Shown here one piece after another: positions 31,912-39,347 of a stretch of 39,347 bases of DNA. Location of the stretch: NCBI RefSeq assembly GCF_001419765.1, contig NZ_LIRK01000348.1, positions 1 to 39,347 on the forward strand. Reading direction: 5' to 3'. Origin of the DNA: Streptomyces torulosus. GTDB taxonomy: Bacteria; Actinomycetota; Actinomycetes; Streptomycetales; Streptomycetaceae. The translations under genes and the position numbers were made by a program. How positions within the stretch are numbered: the stretch's first letter is position 1; every line of letters begins with the position of its first letter. The notes below the pieces were generated by a model. The model was not told the DNA's origin and ran no database searches. It saw only the letters and a program-made list of their open reading frames with translations.

Positions 31912-34740
31912 GTGCGTCAGCACAGAGCACGTTCCGGGAGATCAGCAGGCTTATCGAGAGCACGGCGAGGCGGGGTCTCGGGTGCGGCGGCGCTGTTGGG
32001 CGTCGCCGCACTCGTCGTGTCGGCGGTGCCCGCCGGCGCGGCGACCGGGGACGACACACCACCGCCGGCCCCCGGCGAGGTGGTGCCGGGGCAGCGGACG
32101 GCGACGCCCGCGCTGGTGGACGACATCCGGGAGCGGGCCCCGGCGGCCGGTAGCGCGGCGGACGCGGCGCGCGCGTACCTGGCCGCCGAGCGGGACCGCT
32201 ACCGCATCGCGAACCCGGTGCGGGACCTGGAACCGGCCGGGACCATCAGGGCGGACGGCGGCCGGGAGACCGTACGGCTGCGGCAGGAGCACCGCGGTGT
32301 GCCGGTGCTCGGCGGCCAGTACGTCGTCCGCATGGAGAAGGGGGACGACGGCCGGAGGGTCGTCACCGGAACCTCGGGCAAGTACTTCACGGGGCTGCGG
32401 ACCGACACCGCGGCCGAGGTCGACGACGCGCTCGCCGTCGAACGGGCGGTCGACGCCGTACGGGCCGATCTGGACGCCGAGGACTTCACCGCGTTCGAGA
32501 AGGCCGACGAGGACGGGGCACCGCTGACGGGCACCTCGCACGGTCTGGTCGTGCTGCCCGCCGGCGCGGGTGTGCTCACCCGGCACATCACCGTGCGGGG
32601 CACGAGCCCGGCGGGCGGCGAGCCGGTGCTGCGCGAGGTGTACATCGACGCGCACGCCGGATACCCGGTGCTCCGGTACAGCGGTATCAAGACGTTCGGC
32701 ACCCCCCGCACGGCCGGGGCGGGGAAGGCGGCCGACCGGGCAGCGCGGGCGGCCGATCCGACGGGCTCCGGCGTCAAACTGGACGGCAAGTCCGTCGCGT
32801 TGCAGGTCAGGCAGGACGAGATACAGGGCACGTACGCCCTGCGCGACCACTCCCGGATCCAGAACGACTACGGGGACTTCCTCGGCACCTGGGACGCGAG
32901 GGGCCTCGGGGTCACGGACGTGGCCGGTGTGTGGCCGCCGGAACTGCCGCTGTTCACATCGCCGACCCCGGCCTTCGGCTCCGAGGCCACCGAGGCGGGC
33001 GCGGTCGACGCGCACTGGGCCGCCGGGCAGGTCTACGACTACTTCAAGAACCGGCACGGCCGGGACAGCCTCGACGGGCGCGGCATGTCCGTCCACTCGC
33101 TGGTCGGCGTCTCCGACGGCGGTCAGCCGTATGTGAACGCCTTCTGGGACGGCCAGAAGATGGTGTACGGCAACGGCGACGCGGAGTACCTCCCGCTCTC
33201 CGCCGGGCTGGACGTCGTCGGCCACGAGATGACCCACGGTGTCATCGACCACTCGGCCGATCTCGTCTACGCGGGCCAGTCCGGCGCCCTGAACGAGGCG
33301 ATCGCGGACTACTTCGGCAACGCCATCGAGACGGACGTGTACGGCGTCTCCATGGACGACCCCACCGCGAGTCTGCTCGGTGAGCGGCTGTGCCGCGCCA
33401 GACCGGCGAGCGAGTGCGCGTTCCGCGACCTGAACGACGGGCGGACCACGGCCAAGTCGTTCCTCGGCGTCGGCTTCGGCACCGACAGCGGGGGCGTGCA
33501 CCTCAACTCTACGATCTTCTCCGGCGCGTTGTGGGACGTGCGTGAGGATCTCGGGGCCCGGCTCGCCGACCGGATCGTGTACCGGGCGCTCACCGAGTAC
33601 CTCACCCCGCTCGACGGGTTCACCCAGGGGCGGGACGCGGTGATCGCCGCCGCGAAGGACCTGGGCGTCGCCGGGCCGGACCTCACGGCCGTGCGGCGGG
33701 CCTTCAACGCCCATGGCATCGTGCCCAACTGGGAGCTGGCCCTCGGCGTCGACTCCGACACGCTGCTCGAACGCGTCAACACCACCGACACCCGGCTGGG
33801 CGCGGGCGGCGACTGGTGGACGGCATCCTCCTCCGACGAGGCCGGCTCGGAGCCGTACTCGGTGTGGGCCGGGCGCACGGACGGCACCGGGCGGCTGAAG
33901 CTGATGAGCCCCAACGACGGCCGCTATCACGTCAATCCGGCCACGGACGGGAAGACGGTGGTGTGGCAGGCCCACGGGTCGAACGGCATCGACATCCTCG
34001 CGCGGCCCCTCGCGGGCGGGCCGGTGAAGGTTCTCGCCCACCATCGGAGCATCGGGCGCGCCCTCGACGTGGACGGTGACGTGGTGGCGTACGCGTACAA
34101 CAACCACGGCGGGCGTGCCGCCATCGCCTATCTCAGCCTGAAGGACCCGGCGAACAAGGTCTCCCGCGGCGGGGGCACCTACCGCCGGGCGACCTGGCCG
34201 TCGGTGAGCGACGGCAGGCTCGTCTACCAGGACTGGCGGCGCGTGGCCCATGAGTACGAGTCGAGCACCCGGGTCATCGACATCGCGACCGGCGAGGAGA
34301 GCGTCGTCCAGATCGCCACGCCGGGCACGGGTCTCGGTCCGACGGCCGTCGCGGGCGGGCGCGCCTACTGGCTGCTCGACGAGATCGACGGGAACGGGGT
34401 GACGGCGCTGCGCCGCGCCGGACTCGACGGCTCGGACGTCACCGACCTCAGCCCGGAGACGGGTCCGCAGGCGCTCAACGTCTCTCAGGTGACGGCCTCC
34501 GACGGCGCGGTGACGATGGTCGCCCGGACGCCGGACACGGTGCTGCGCAACGAGTCGCTGTCCAAGCTGTGGCAGTTCCCGACGGACGGCGACGGACTGC
34601 GTCGGGGCCGGGTCTCCTGCAACCGGGGCGAGCAGCTCTCGGCCGCGGCGGCGCCGGGCACCCGCGTGGTGTGGCTGGACGCGACCACCGGCACCAGCGA
34701 GGTGGTGACCCGGGCCAGGCCGAGCGGCCGGTGCGACTGA
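31912..34740 (+). CDS. Secreted M4 (thermolysin-family) metalloprotease with a beta-propeller-like C-terminus
   Basis: This 942-residue protein has a basic N-terminus and hydrophobic signal (GAAALLGVAALVVSAVPAGA), an FTP-type propeptide (~80-240, with VRLRQEHRGVPVLGGQYVVR), and an M4 catalytic domain (~290-600). The zinc motif is His438-Glu439-x2-His442 in VVGHEMTHGVIDHSADL, the third ligand is Glu462 in GALNEAIADYFG, and GGVHLNSTIFSGALWD holds the catalytic-loop His. Residues ~610-942 consist of strand repeats of TolB-like propeller type (RYHVNPATDGKTVVWQAHGS; VDGDVVAYAYNNHGG). This tail is unusual for M4 proteases. GTG 31912 is chosen, with GGGGAG just upstream; the frame is open to 31588 but upstream sequence is not coding in character. 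A terminator follows. Confidence 0.88.
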   Translation: MRQHRARSGRSAGLSRARRGGVSGAAALLGVAALVVSAVPAGAATGDDTPPPAPGEVVPGQRTATPALVDDIRERAPAAGSAADAARAYLAAERDRYRIANPVRDLEPAGTIRADGGRETVRLRQEHRGVPVLGGQYVVRMEKGDDGRRVVTGTSGKYFTGLRTDTAAEVDDALAVERAVDAVRADLDAEDFTAFEKADEDGAPLTGTSHGLVVLPAGAGVLTRHITVRGTSPAGGEPVLREVYIDAHAGYPVLRYSGIKTFGTPRTAGAGKAADRAARAADPTGSGVKLDGKSVALQVRQDEIQGTYALRDHSRIQNDYGDFLGTWDARGLGVTDVAGVWPPELPLFTSPTPAFGSEATEAGAVDAHWAAGQVYDYFKNRHGRDSLDGRGMSVHSLVGVSDGGQPYVNAFWDGQKMVYGNGDAEYLPLSAGLDVVGHEMTHGVIDHSADLVYAGQSGALNEAIADYFGNAIETDVYGVSMDDPTASLLGERLCRARPASECAFRDLNDGRTTAKSFLGVGFGTDSGGVHLNSTIFSGALWDVREDLGARLADRIVYRALTEYLTPLDGFTQGRDAVIAAAKDLGVAGPDLTAVRRAFNAHGIVPNWELALGVDSDTLLERVNTTDTRLGAGGDWWTASSSDEAGSEPYSVWAGRTDGTGRLKLMSPNDGRYHVNPATDGKTVVWQAHGSNGIDILARPLAGGPVKVLAHHRSIGRALDVDGDVVAYAYNNHGGRAAIAYLSLKDPANKVSRGGGTYRRATWPSVSDGRLVYQDWRRVAHEYESSTRVIDIATGEESVVQIATPGTGLGPTAVAGGRAYWLLDEIDGNGVTALRRAGLDGSDVTDLSPETGPQALNVSQVTASDGAVTMVARTPDTVLRNESLSKLWQFPTDGDGLRRGRVSCNRGEQLSAAAAPGTRVVWLDATTGTSEVVTRARPSGRCD

Positions 34741-34755
34741 CCGGCCCCCGCGTAT

Positions 34756-34794
34756 GGACTCCGCGCGCCCGGGCACTCGGGGCGCGCGGGGTCC
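34756..34794 (+). terminator. Hairpin terminator after the metalloprotease gene
   Basis: GGACTCCGCGCGCCC (34756-34770) pairs with GGGCGCGCGGGGTCC (34780-34794) over 15 base pairs with one G-T wobble and a 9-base loop, 15 bases after the stop codon. Confidence 0.85.
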
Positions 34795-34843
34795 GTGAGG
34801 ACGCCGTTCAACGTACCGACGCGACGACGAAGGACCTGTGCTC

Positions 34844-35728
34844 ATGAGCGACGACGAGCGGCGGAACCCGGTCGAACGCCATCCCCGGCCGGCTTTTCCG
34901 CAGCAGGACCAGGAACATCCGGGCCGGACCGGCGCCATGGACCCGCCCCCGGACCACGGGGAGGAGTCCTATCGGGGCAGCGGGCTGCTCACGGACCGCA
35001 AGGTGGTACTGACGGGTGGTGACTCCGGGATCGGCAGGGCGGTCGCCCTGGCGTACGCCCGGGAGGGCGCGGACGTGCTGTTCACGCATCTGCCGGAGGA
35101 GGCGGACGACGCTCGGGAGACCGCCCGGCTCGTCGAGGACGCCGGGCGGAAGGCGATCGCCGTGGCGTGCGACGTGCGGGACGAGGCGCAGTGCCGGGCG
35201 CTGATCGAGCGGGCGGTCGCGGAGTTCGGCCGGATCGACGTGCTGGTGAACAACGCCGCGTACCAGATGGCCCAGTCGGACGGCATCGAGGGCATCTCGA
35301 CCGAGCAGTTCGACCGGGTCGTGCGGACCAACCTGTACGGGATGTTCTGGCTGTGCAAGCTGGCGCTGCCGCACATCCCGGCGGGTGGGTCGATCATCAA
35401 CAGCACCTCGGTGCAGGCGTACAAGCCGAGTCCGCATCTCTTGGACTACGCGATGACCAAGGGCGCCATCGTCACGTTCACGCAGGGGCTGGCGCAGATG
35501 CTCGCCTCGCGCGGGGTCCGGGTGAACGCGGTGGCGCCGGGCCCGGTGTGGACACCGCTGATCCCGGCGACGCTGCCCGACACGGAGGAGTTCGGCAAGC
35601 AGGCGCCGCTGGGGCGGCCGGCCCAGCCGGCGGAGATGGCACCCGCGTATGTGTTCCTCGCGTCCGACCGGGCGAGCTACATCACGGCGGAGATCCTGAA
35701 CGCCACGGGCGGCACTCCCCTGCCCTGA
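34844..35728 (+). CDS. Short-chain dehydrogenase/reductase
   Basis: This 294-residue cytoplasmic oxidoreductase has an N-terminal ~45-residue Pro-rich lead (RPAFPQQDQEHPG) typical of the YghA/YhdF-like group often linked to stress. The classical SDR motifs are complete: cofactor-binding VVLTGGDSGIGRAVALAYAR, VLVNNAAYQM, the catalytic Ser in SIINSTSVQAY, and Tyr-x3-Lys in DYAMTKGA. ATG 34844 is chosen because AAGGA lies 9 bases upstream; GTG 34838 would leave only 3. It stands alone between two terminators. The substrate is unknown. Confidence 0.9.
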   Translation: MSDDERRNPVERHPRPAFPQQDQEHPGRTGAMDPPPDHGEESYRGSGLLTDRKVVLTGGDSGIGRAVALAYAREGADVLFTHLPEEADDARETARLVEDAGRKAIAVACDVRDEAQCRALIERAVAEFGRIDVLVNNAAYQMAQSDGIEGISTEQFDRVVRTNLYGMFWLCKLALPHIPAGGSIINSTSVQAYKPSPHLLDYAMTKGAIVTFTQGLAQMLASRGVRVNAVAPGPVWTPLIPATLPDTEEFGKQAPLGRPAQPAEMAPAYVFLASDRASYITAEILNATGGTPLP

Positions 35729-35744
35729 CGCACAGAGGATTCCG

Positions 35745-35782
35745 GAGCGGTGGGCGGACGGCGCGGTCTCCGCCCACCGCTC
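35745..35782 (+). terminator. Hairpin terminator after the dehydrogenase gene
   Basis: GAGCGGTGGGCGGA (35745-35758) and TCCGCCCACCGCTC (35769-35782) form a perfect 14-base-pair stem with a 10-base loop, 16 bases after the stop. Confidence 0.85.
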
Positions 35783-35800
35783 GGCACGAGTACGGCCGGT

Positions 35801-35860
35801 CGGCCCCCACAGCGTCGCACGGCCCCCCACAGCGTCGCACGGCCTCCCACAGCGCCGCAC
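35801..35860. repeat. Three tandem 20-base repeats
   Basis: Three head-to-tail units occupy 35801-35820, 35821-35840 and 35841-35860. The middle copy reads GGCCCCCCACAGCGTCGCAC; the first differs at one base and the third at two. They are non-coding and lie directly after the dehydrogenase terminator. Confidence 0.85.
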
Positions 35861-35943
35861 GGCCCCGGCCGTTCGCCCGGCGGCACGGCTGACTCCGACT
35901 CCTGAAGACAACATGGGGGATATGCCCGAATTGTCGGCATGAG

Positions 35944-35972
35944 TGCCCATCGGCTGGGAACTCCGATGGGCA
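35944..35972. promoter_or_regulatory. Stem-loop in the leader region of the glycan operon
   Basis: TGCCCATCGG (35944-35953) and CCGATGGGCA (35963-35972) are perfect inverted arms with a 9-base loop. It is 301 bases before the next start codon, so it is either an operator or a structure in a long 5' leader. Confidence 0.35.
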
Positions 35973-36273
35973 TGGCCTTCACACCACGGCGTCATCCACG
36001 GGACCAGGGGCCTCGCGGGTTCACCGGTCGCGTGCGAGACCACCCCATGTAAGACTCGCTGTTCGGGCGTCCCCCGCCGGCGGTGCGCATCCAGCCACCG
36101 CTCCCTGCCAGGCCGGGGACCGAGCCGGGGCTTTCTCATCGCCCCGCTCCCCAGCGGACACCCCATTCCGCTTGTTCCTCTCATTCCCTCATGCCGCTCC
36201 GAGCGGTGCGCCGTCATGCCCGGCGCGTGTTCAGGGGGGCGATACGCCGTCGCCCAGTACGGAGGAGATCGCC

Positions 36274-37269
36274 ATGTCCACCGCCTTCTCACCGACCTGG
36301 CAGCACGCTGTCGTCACCGGCGGCGCGGGTTTCGTCGGTTCGCATCTGTGTACCGCCCTGCTGGACACGGGCACCGAGGTCACCTGCGTCGACGACCTCA
36401 GTACGGGACGCACCGAGAACATCGCCGCGCTTCTCGAACACCCGGGCTTCACCTGGGTCGAGGCGAATGTCGCGGAGGGCATCCCCGTCGATCTGCCCAC
36501 CGACCTGGTGCTGCACTTCGCGTCCCCCGCCTCGCCGGCCGACTATCTGCGATTGCCCCTGCACACGATGGAGACGGGCAGCCTCGGTACCCGTCACGCC
36601 TTGGAGCTCGCCCATGCCAACGGCGCCCGCTTCGTGCTCGCCTCCACCTCCGAGGTGTACGGGGATCCGCAGCAGAATCCACAGGACGAACGCTACTGGG
36701 GCCATGTGAACCCCGTCGGGCCACGGAGCGTGTACGACGAGGCCAAGCGGTTCGGTGAGGCGCTGACCACCGCCCACGCCGACACCAAGGGCACCGACAC
36801 CGGCATCGTGCGCCTGTTCAACACGTACGGTCCGCGCATGCGCGGTCACGACGGCCGGGCGGTGCCGACGTTCGTGCGGCAGGCCCTCGCCGGGGAACCC
36901 CTCACGGTCACCGGCGACGGCCGGCAGACCCGCTCCCTGTGCTACGTCGACGACACCGTGCGAGGGGTGCTCACGGCAGCGGCGCACGGCATGCGCGGCC
37001 CCGTCAACATCGGCAATCCGGGCGAGATCACCATGCTCGACCTGGCCCGGCTGGTCATCATCCTCGCCGACTCCGACTCCGAGATCCGCTTCGTCGAACG
37101 CCCCACCGACGACCCGGCGTTGCGCTGCCCGGACATCACCCTGGCCCACGACAAGCTCGGTTGGGAGCCGCGGGTGGCGCCGGTGGACGGACTGCGCCGC
37201 ACGATCGACTGGTTCCGCGCCGAGGCGGCGGCCGATGCGCGCCGCACGATGCCGGCACCGCCCCACTGA
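36274..37269 (+). CDS. UDP-glucuronate decarboxylase (UDP-xylose synthase)-like epimerase
   Basis: This 331-residue enzyme belongs to the extended SDR nucleotide-sugar family. Motifs are VVTGGAGFVGSHLCTALLD, CVDDLSTGRTENI, HFASPASPADYLRLPLHTME, LASTSEVYGDPQQNPQDE, YWGHVNPVGPRSVYDEAKRF (Tyr-x3-Lys), and RLFNTYGPRMRGHDGRAVPT. The combination of SPASP and GPRSVYDEAKR is characteristic of UDP-glucuronate decarboxylases, which make UDP-xylose. ATG 36274 is set by GGAGGA 7 bases upstream. A carbamoyltransferase and a glycosyltransferase follow, so the product probably ends up in a decorated glycan. Related family members with other UDP-sugar activities cannot be excluded. Confidence 0.85.
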   Translation: MSTAFSPTWQHAVVTGGAGFVGSHLCTALLDTGTEVTCVDDLSTGRTENIAALLEHPGFTWVEANVAEGIPVDLPTDLVLHFASPASPADYLRLPLHTMETGSLGTRHALELAHANGARFVLASTSEVYGDPQQNPQDERYWGHVNPVGPRSVYDEAKRFGEALTTAHADTKGTDTGIVRLFNTYGPRMRGHDGRAVPTFVRQALAGEPLTVTGDGRQTRSLCYVDDTVRGVLTAAAHGMRGPVNIGNPGEITMLDLARLVIILADSDSEIRFVERPTDDPALRCPDITLAHDKLGWEPRVAPVDGLRRTIDWFRAEAAADARRTMPAPPH

Positions 37270-37392
37270 CGCCGGCTCACGGCGCACGGCCCCGCCCCGG
37301 TTCACCCCCGCCGACCCCGCGCGCCGCACCGGCAGCGGCACCGGCACGGCTCTGGCACCGGCGTCACCCCCTCGCCGAAAGGTCCGCCCTTC

Positions 37393-39057
37393 ATGCGCAT
37401 TCTCGGAATCAACGCGCTGTTCCACGACCCCGCCGCCGCGCTCGTGATCGACGGCCGTACCGTGGCCGCCGCCGAGGAGGAGCGGTTCTCCCGCCGCAAA
37501 CACGGCAAGCGGCCGGTGCCGTTCGCCGCCTGGGAGCTGCCGGAGAGGGCCGCCGCCTGGTGCCTGACGCGGGCGGGCCTGCGCCTCCGCGACCTCGACG
37601 CGGTCGCCTACTCCTACGACCCCCGACTCGCCCGGCCCGCCGGGGAGATGGGGCTCGACGACCCCTGGGACCCGCTGCGACAGACCTACGCGCGGGAGGC
37701 CCCCGGCTTCCTCGCGTCCGCACTGCCCGGCCTGGATCCCGGCATCGTCCGCTTCGTCCCGCACCACATGGCGCACGCCGCGTCGAGCGCGTTCGGCGCC
37801 CCCGACGCCGGGGACTCTTCGGTGCTGGTGCTGGACGGCCGCGGCGAACGCGCCTCGCATCTGGCCGCACACCGCACCGGCGACCGGCTGGAGGCCCTGT
37901 ACGCGCAGGAACTGCCCCACTCCCTGGGGCTGGTGTACGAGGAGCTGACCGAGCACCTGGGATTCCTGCGCTCCTCCGACGAGTTCAAGGTGATGGCCCT
38001 CGCCTCCCACGGCACCCCGCGCATGCTGGCCGAGCTGCGCCGGTACGTGCACCCCACCGGTGACGGCGGGTTCCGTGCCACGGGCGTGCCCTGGTACGAG
38101 CTGTGCGCGCCGCGCGGCCCGGACGAGCCGTGGTCACGGGAGCACGCCGATGTGGCGGCGAGCGCCCAGGCGGTCCTGGAGGAGACGCTGCTGGACCTGG
38201 TGCGCTGGCTGCACGGGCGGACCCACGACGCCACGCTCACCCTGGCCGGCGGTGTCGCCCTGAACTGCGTCGCCAACTCGCGGATCGCCCGTGAGGGGCC
38301 CTTCTCCCGGGTGTGGGTGCAGCCCGCGGCCGGAGACGCGGGCACGGCCCTCGGCGGCGCGCTGCTGCTCGCCGCCGAGGAGGGCGAGGACCCGGAGCCC
38401 ATGCCGGGCGCCGATCTGGGCCGCGACTGGTCGGACGCCGAGCTGGGCGCGTGGCTGAAGACGGCGGGCGTGCCGTTCGAGCGGCCGGCGGACATCGCGG
38501 CCACCGTGGCGCGGACGCTGGCGGACAACGGCATCGTCGCCTGGTTCCAGGGCCGTTCCGAGTACGGGCCGAGGGCGCTCGGCCACCGTTCCCTGCTGGC
38601 CCACCCCGGGCACGCCGGGAATCTGGAGCGCCTCAACGACGTCAAGGGCCGCGAGCAGTTCCGGCCGGTGGCGCCGATGGTGCTCGCCGAGCGCGCTGCG
38701 GAGATCTTCGACGGCCCGCTGCCGAGTCCGTACATGCTGTTCGTGCACGACGTGGCCCCCGAGTGGCGTGAGCGCATACCGGCGGTCGTGCACGTGGACG
38801 GCACGGCCCGCATCCAGACCGTGGACGTGGGGCGGGAGCCGCTGGTGGCCCGGATGCTCGGGGAGTTCGAGCGACTGACCGGGCTGCCGGTCGTCGTCAA
38901 CACCAGCCTCAACACGGCGGGCCGGCCGATGGTCGACGATCCGCGCGACGCCCTGGAGTGCTTCGGCTCCTCCCCCGTCGACCTGCTCGCGATCGGACCG
39001 TACGCGGTACGCCGGCCGGGCTTCTTCAGTGGCGGGGGCGGGGAGGTGGCGCGATGA
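37393..39057 (+). CDS. NodU/CmcH-family carbamoyltransferase
   Basis: This 554-residue cytoplasmic enzyme transfers a carbamoyl group from carbamoyl phosphate, through a carbamoyl-adenylate, onto a sugar or natural-product hydroxyl. The N-terminal Kae1-like domain has INALFHDPAAALVIDG, AAAEEERFSRRKHGKRPVP, VPHHMAHAASSAFGAP, and SDEFKVMALASHG. The later part has LTLAGGVALNCVANSRI, FQGRSEYGPRALGHRSLL and VVNTSLNTAGRPMVDDP, all family hallmarks. ATG 37393 has AAAGG about 10 bases upstream. It lies 123 bases after the decarboxylase gene and overlaps the glycosyltransferase start (ATGA). The acceptor is unknown; glycan or antibiotic decoration are both possible. Confidence 0.92.
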   Translation: MRILGINALFHDPAAALVIDGRTVAAAEEERFSRRKHGKRPVPFAAWELPERAAAWCLTRAGLRLRDLDAVAYSYDPRLARPAGEMGLDDPWDPLRQTYAREAPGFLASALPGLDPGIVRFVPHHMAHAASSAFGAPDAGDSSVLVLDGRGERASHLAAHRTGDRLEALYAQELPHSLGLVYEELTEHLGFLRSSDEFKVMALASHGTPRMLAELRRYVHPTGDGGFRATGVPWYELCAPRGPDEPWSREHADVAASAQAVLEETLLDLVRWLHGRTHDATLTLAGGVALNCVANSRIAREGPFSRVWVQPAAGDAGTALGGALLLAAEEGEDPEPMPGADLGRDWSDAELGAWLKTAGVPFERPADIAATVARTLADNGIVAWFQGRSEYGPRALGHRSLLAHPGHAGNLERLNDVKGREQFRPVAPMVLAERAAEIFDGPLPSPYMLFVHDVAPEWRERIPAVVHVDGTARIQTVDVGREPLVARMLGEFERLTGLPVVVNTSLNTAGRPMVDDPRDALECFGSSPVDLLAIGPYAVRRPGFFSGGGGEVAR

Positions 39058-39347
39058 GCGGGTCCACCCGTCAAGGGCGGCGCCTCGGTGCCCACGGCGG
39101 CTCCGACGGCGGTGGCGGCTCCTACGCCGTGGTGGTGCCGACGCTGGGGCGGCCGAGTCTGGGGGCCTGCCTGGACGCGCTCGCCCGGTCCGAGGGGCCG
39201 ATGCCGGAGCGGGTGGTCGTCGTCGACGACCGTCCCGACCCGGGTGCGCCCCTGGACCGGACGGTCCCGCCGCCGCTGCGGGACAGGACGACCGTGGTGC
39301 GGGGGCGCGCGGCGGGCCCGGCCGCCGCCCGCAACACCGGGCTGCGG
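39054..39347 (+). CDS. Family 2 glycosyltransferase, N-terminal part (3' end outside window)
   Basis: Ninety-eight residues are visible. After a Gly/Ser-rich lead, the GT2 fold begins with YAVVVPTLGRPSLGACLDAL, then VVVVDDRPDPG (the nucleotide-binding Asp pair), and GRAAGPAAARNTGLR, a typical GT2 motif. The ATG overlaps the carbamoyltransferase stop (ATGA), so the two are translationally coupled. The end and substrate cannot be determined from the window. Confidence 0.85.
   Translation, partial: MSGSTRQGRRLGAHGGSDGGGGSYAVVVPTLGRPSLGACLDALARSEGPMPERVVVVDDRPDPGAPLDRTVPPPLRDRTTVVRGRAAGPAAARNTGLR

Larger units (their letters stand above)
35783..36273. other. Intergenic region before the glycan operon
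   Basis: About 490 bases with no credible gene; the open frames here are out-of-frame artefacts of the following gene. It holds the triple 20-base repeat and a perfect 10-base stem-loop at 35944-35972. No clear -35/-10 pair was found. GGAGGA at 36261-36266 is the ribosome site of the next gene. Confidence 0.5.

Noticed and set aside
31951..34938. A 995-codon minus-strand open frame opposite the metalloprotease
   Set aside because: Shadow of the M4 protease; it would also span the strong terminator at 34756-34794 and the next gene's start.
35923..35943. Six-codon open frame MPELSA that might be a leader peptide
   Set aside because: The GGGGGA motif is only one or two bases before the ATG and nothing links it to attenuation.

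Overview
The window is a piece of a high-GC actinobacterial chromosome, almost certainly Streptomyces. Reasons: very strong G/C bias at third codon positions with long spurious open frames on both strands, GTG and TTG starts, the treS-pep2-glgB gene order, a 481-residue N-terminally extended glyceraldehyde-3-phosphate dehydrogenase that I recognise from Streptomyces, a PAS-SpoIIE phosphatase, and terminators that are long GC stems without a U tract.

Region 1 (1-9521) is mostly metabolism. The end of trehalose synthase (treS), maltokinase (pep2) and branching enzyme (glgB) run in one direction and form the trehalose to maltose-1-phosphate to branched alpha-glucan route. Then come a MarR regulator, an SseB-domain protein, a broken end of an alpha-amylase gene, a GH29 fucosidase, and a translationally coupled pair: an NCS1 nucleobase-type permease and an isochorismatase-fold amidohydrolase.

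Region 2 (9522-16644) is a compact five-gene plus-strand operon. It encodes a small protein resembling a free-standing protease propeptide, a subtilisin-family protease without a signal peptide, two proteins of families I do not recognise (537 and 382 residues, coupled by an ATGA overlap), and a two-enzyme fusion of a trypsin-like protease with an endonuclease I domain. Two proteases, a nuclease and a possible trans-acting inhibitor suggest a protease-controlled conflict or self-killing system. The function is inferred, not shown.

Region 3 (16733-20730) holds gap, an FUSC-type membrane protein with a perfect operator-like palindrome in front, and the PAS-SpoIIE phosphatase.

Region 4 (20836-30537, minus strand) is the second highlight, an eight-gene exopolysaccharide operon. 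In transcription order: a secreted Agd3-like (CE18) deacetylase, a PelF-like glycosyltransferase, a polytopic membrane protein, a LegB-like NDP-sugar 4,6-dehydratase, a sugar nucleotidyltransferase, a second epimerase-fold protein carrying a collagen-like insert, an Sph3-like (spherulin-4, GH135) protein and a GH114 lipoprotein. GH114, GH135 and CE18 are the three polymer-modifying enzymes of the fungal galactosaminogalactan cluster, while PelF is the polymerising glycosyltransferase of the bacterial Pel system. The operon therefore looks like a bacterial hybrid that makes, partly deacetylates and trims a galactosamine-containing exopolysaccharide.

Region 5 (30955-39347): a small secreted protein (minus), a large secreted thermolysin-family protease with a beta-propeller-like C-terminal half, a short-chain dehydrogenase, a 545-base intergenic region with three 20-base tandem repeats and stem-loops, and the start of another glycan-type operon: UDP-glucuronate decarboxylase-like enzyme, NodU/CmcH carbamoyltransferase, and a GT2 glycosyltransferase cut by the window edge.

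No rRNA, tRNA, CRISPR array or insertion sequence was recognised.
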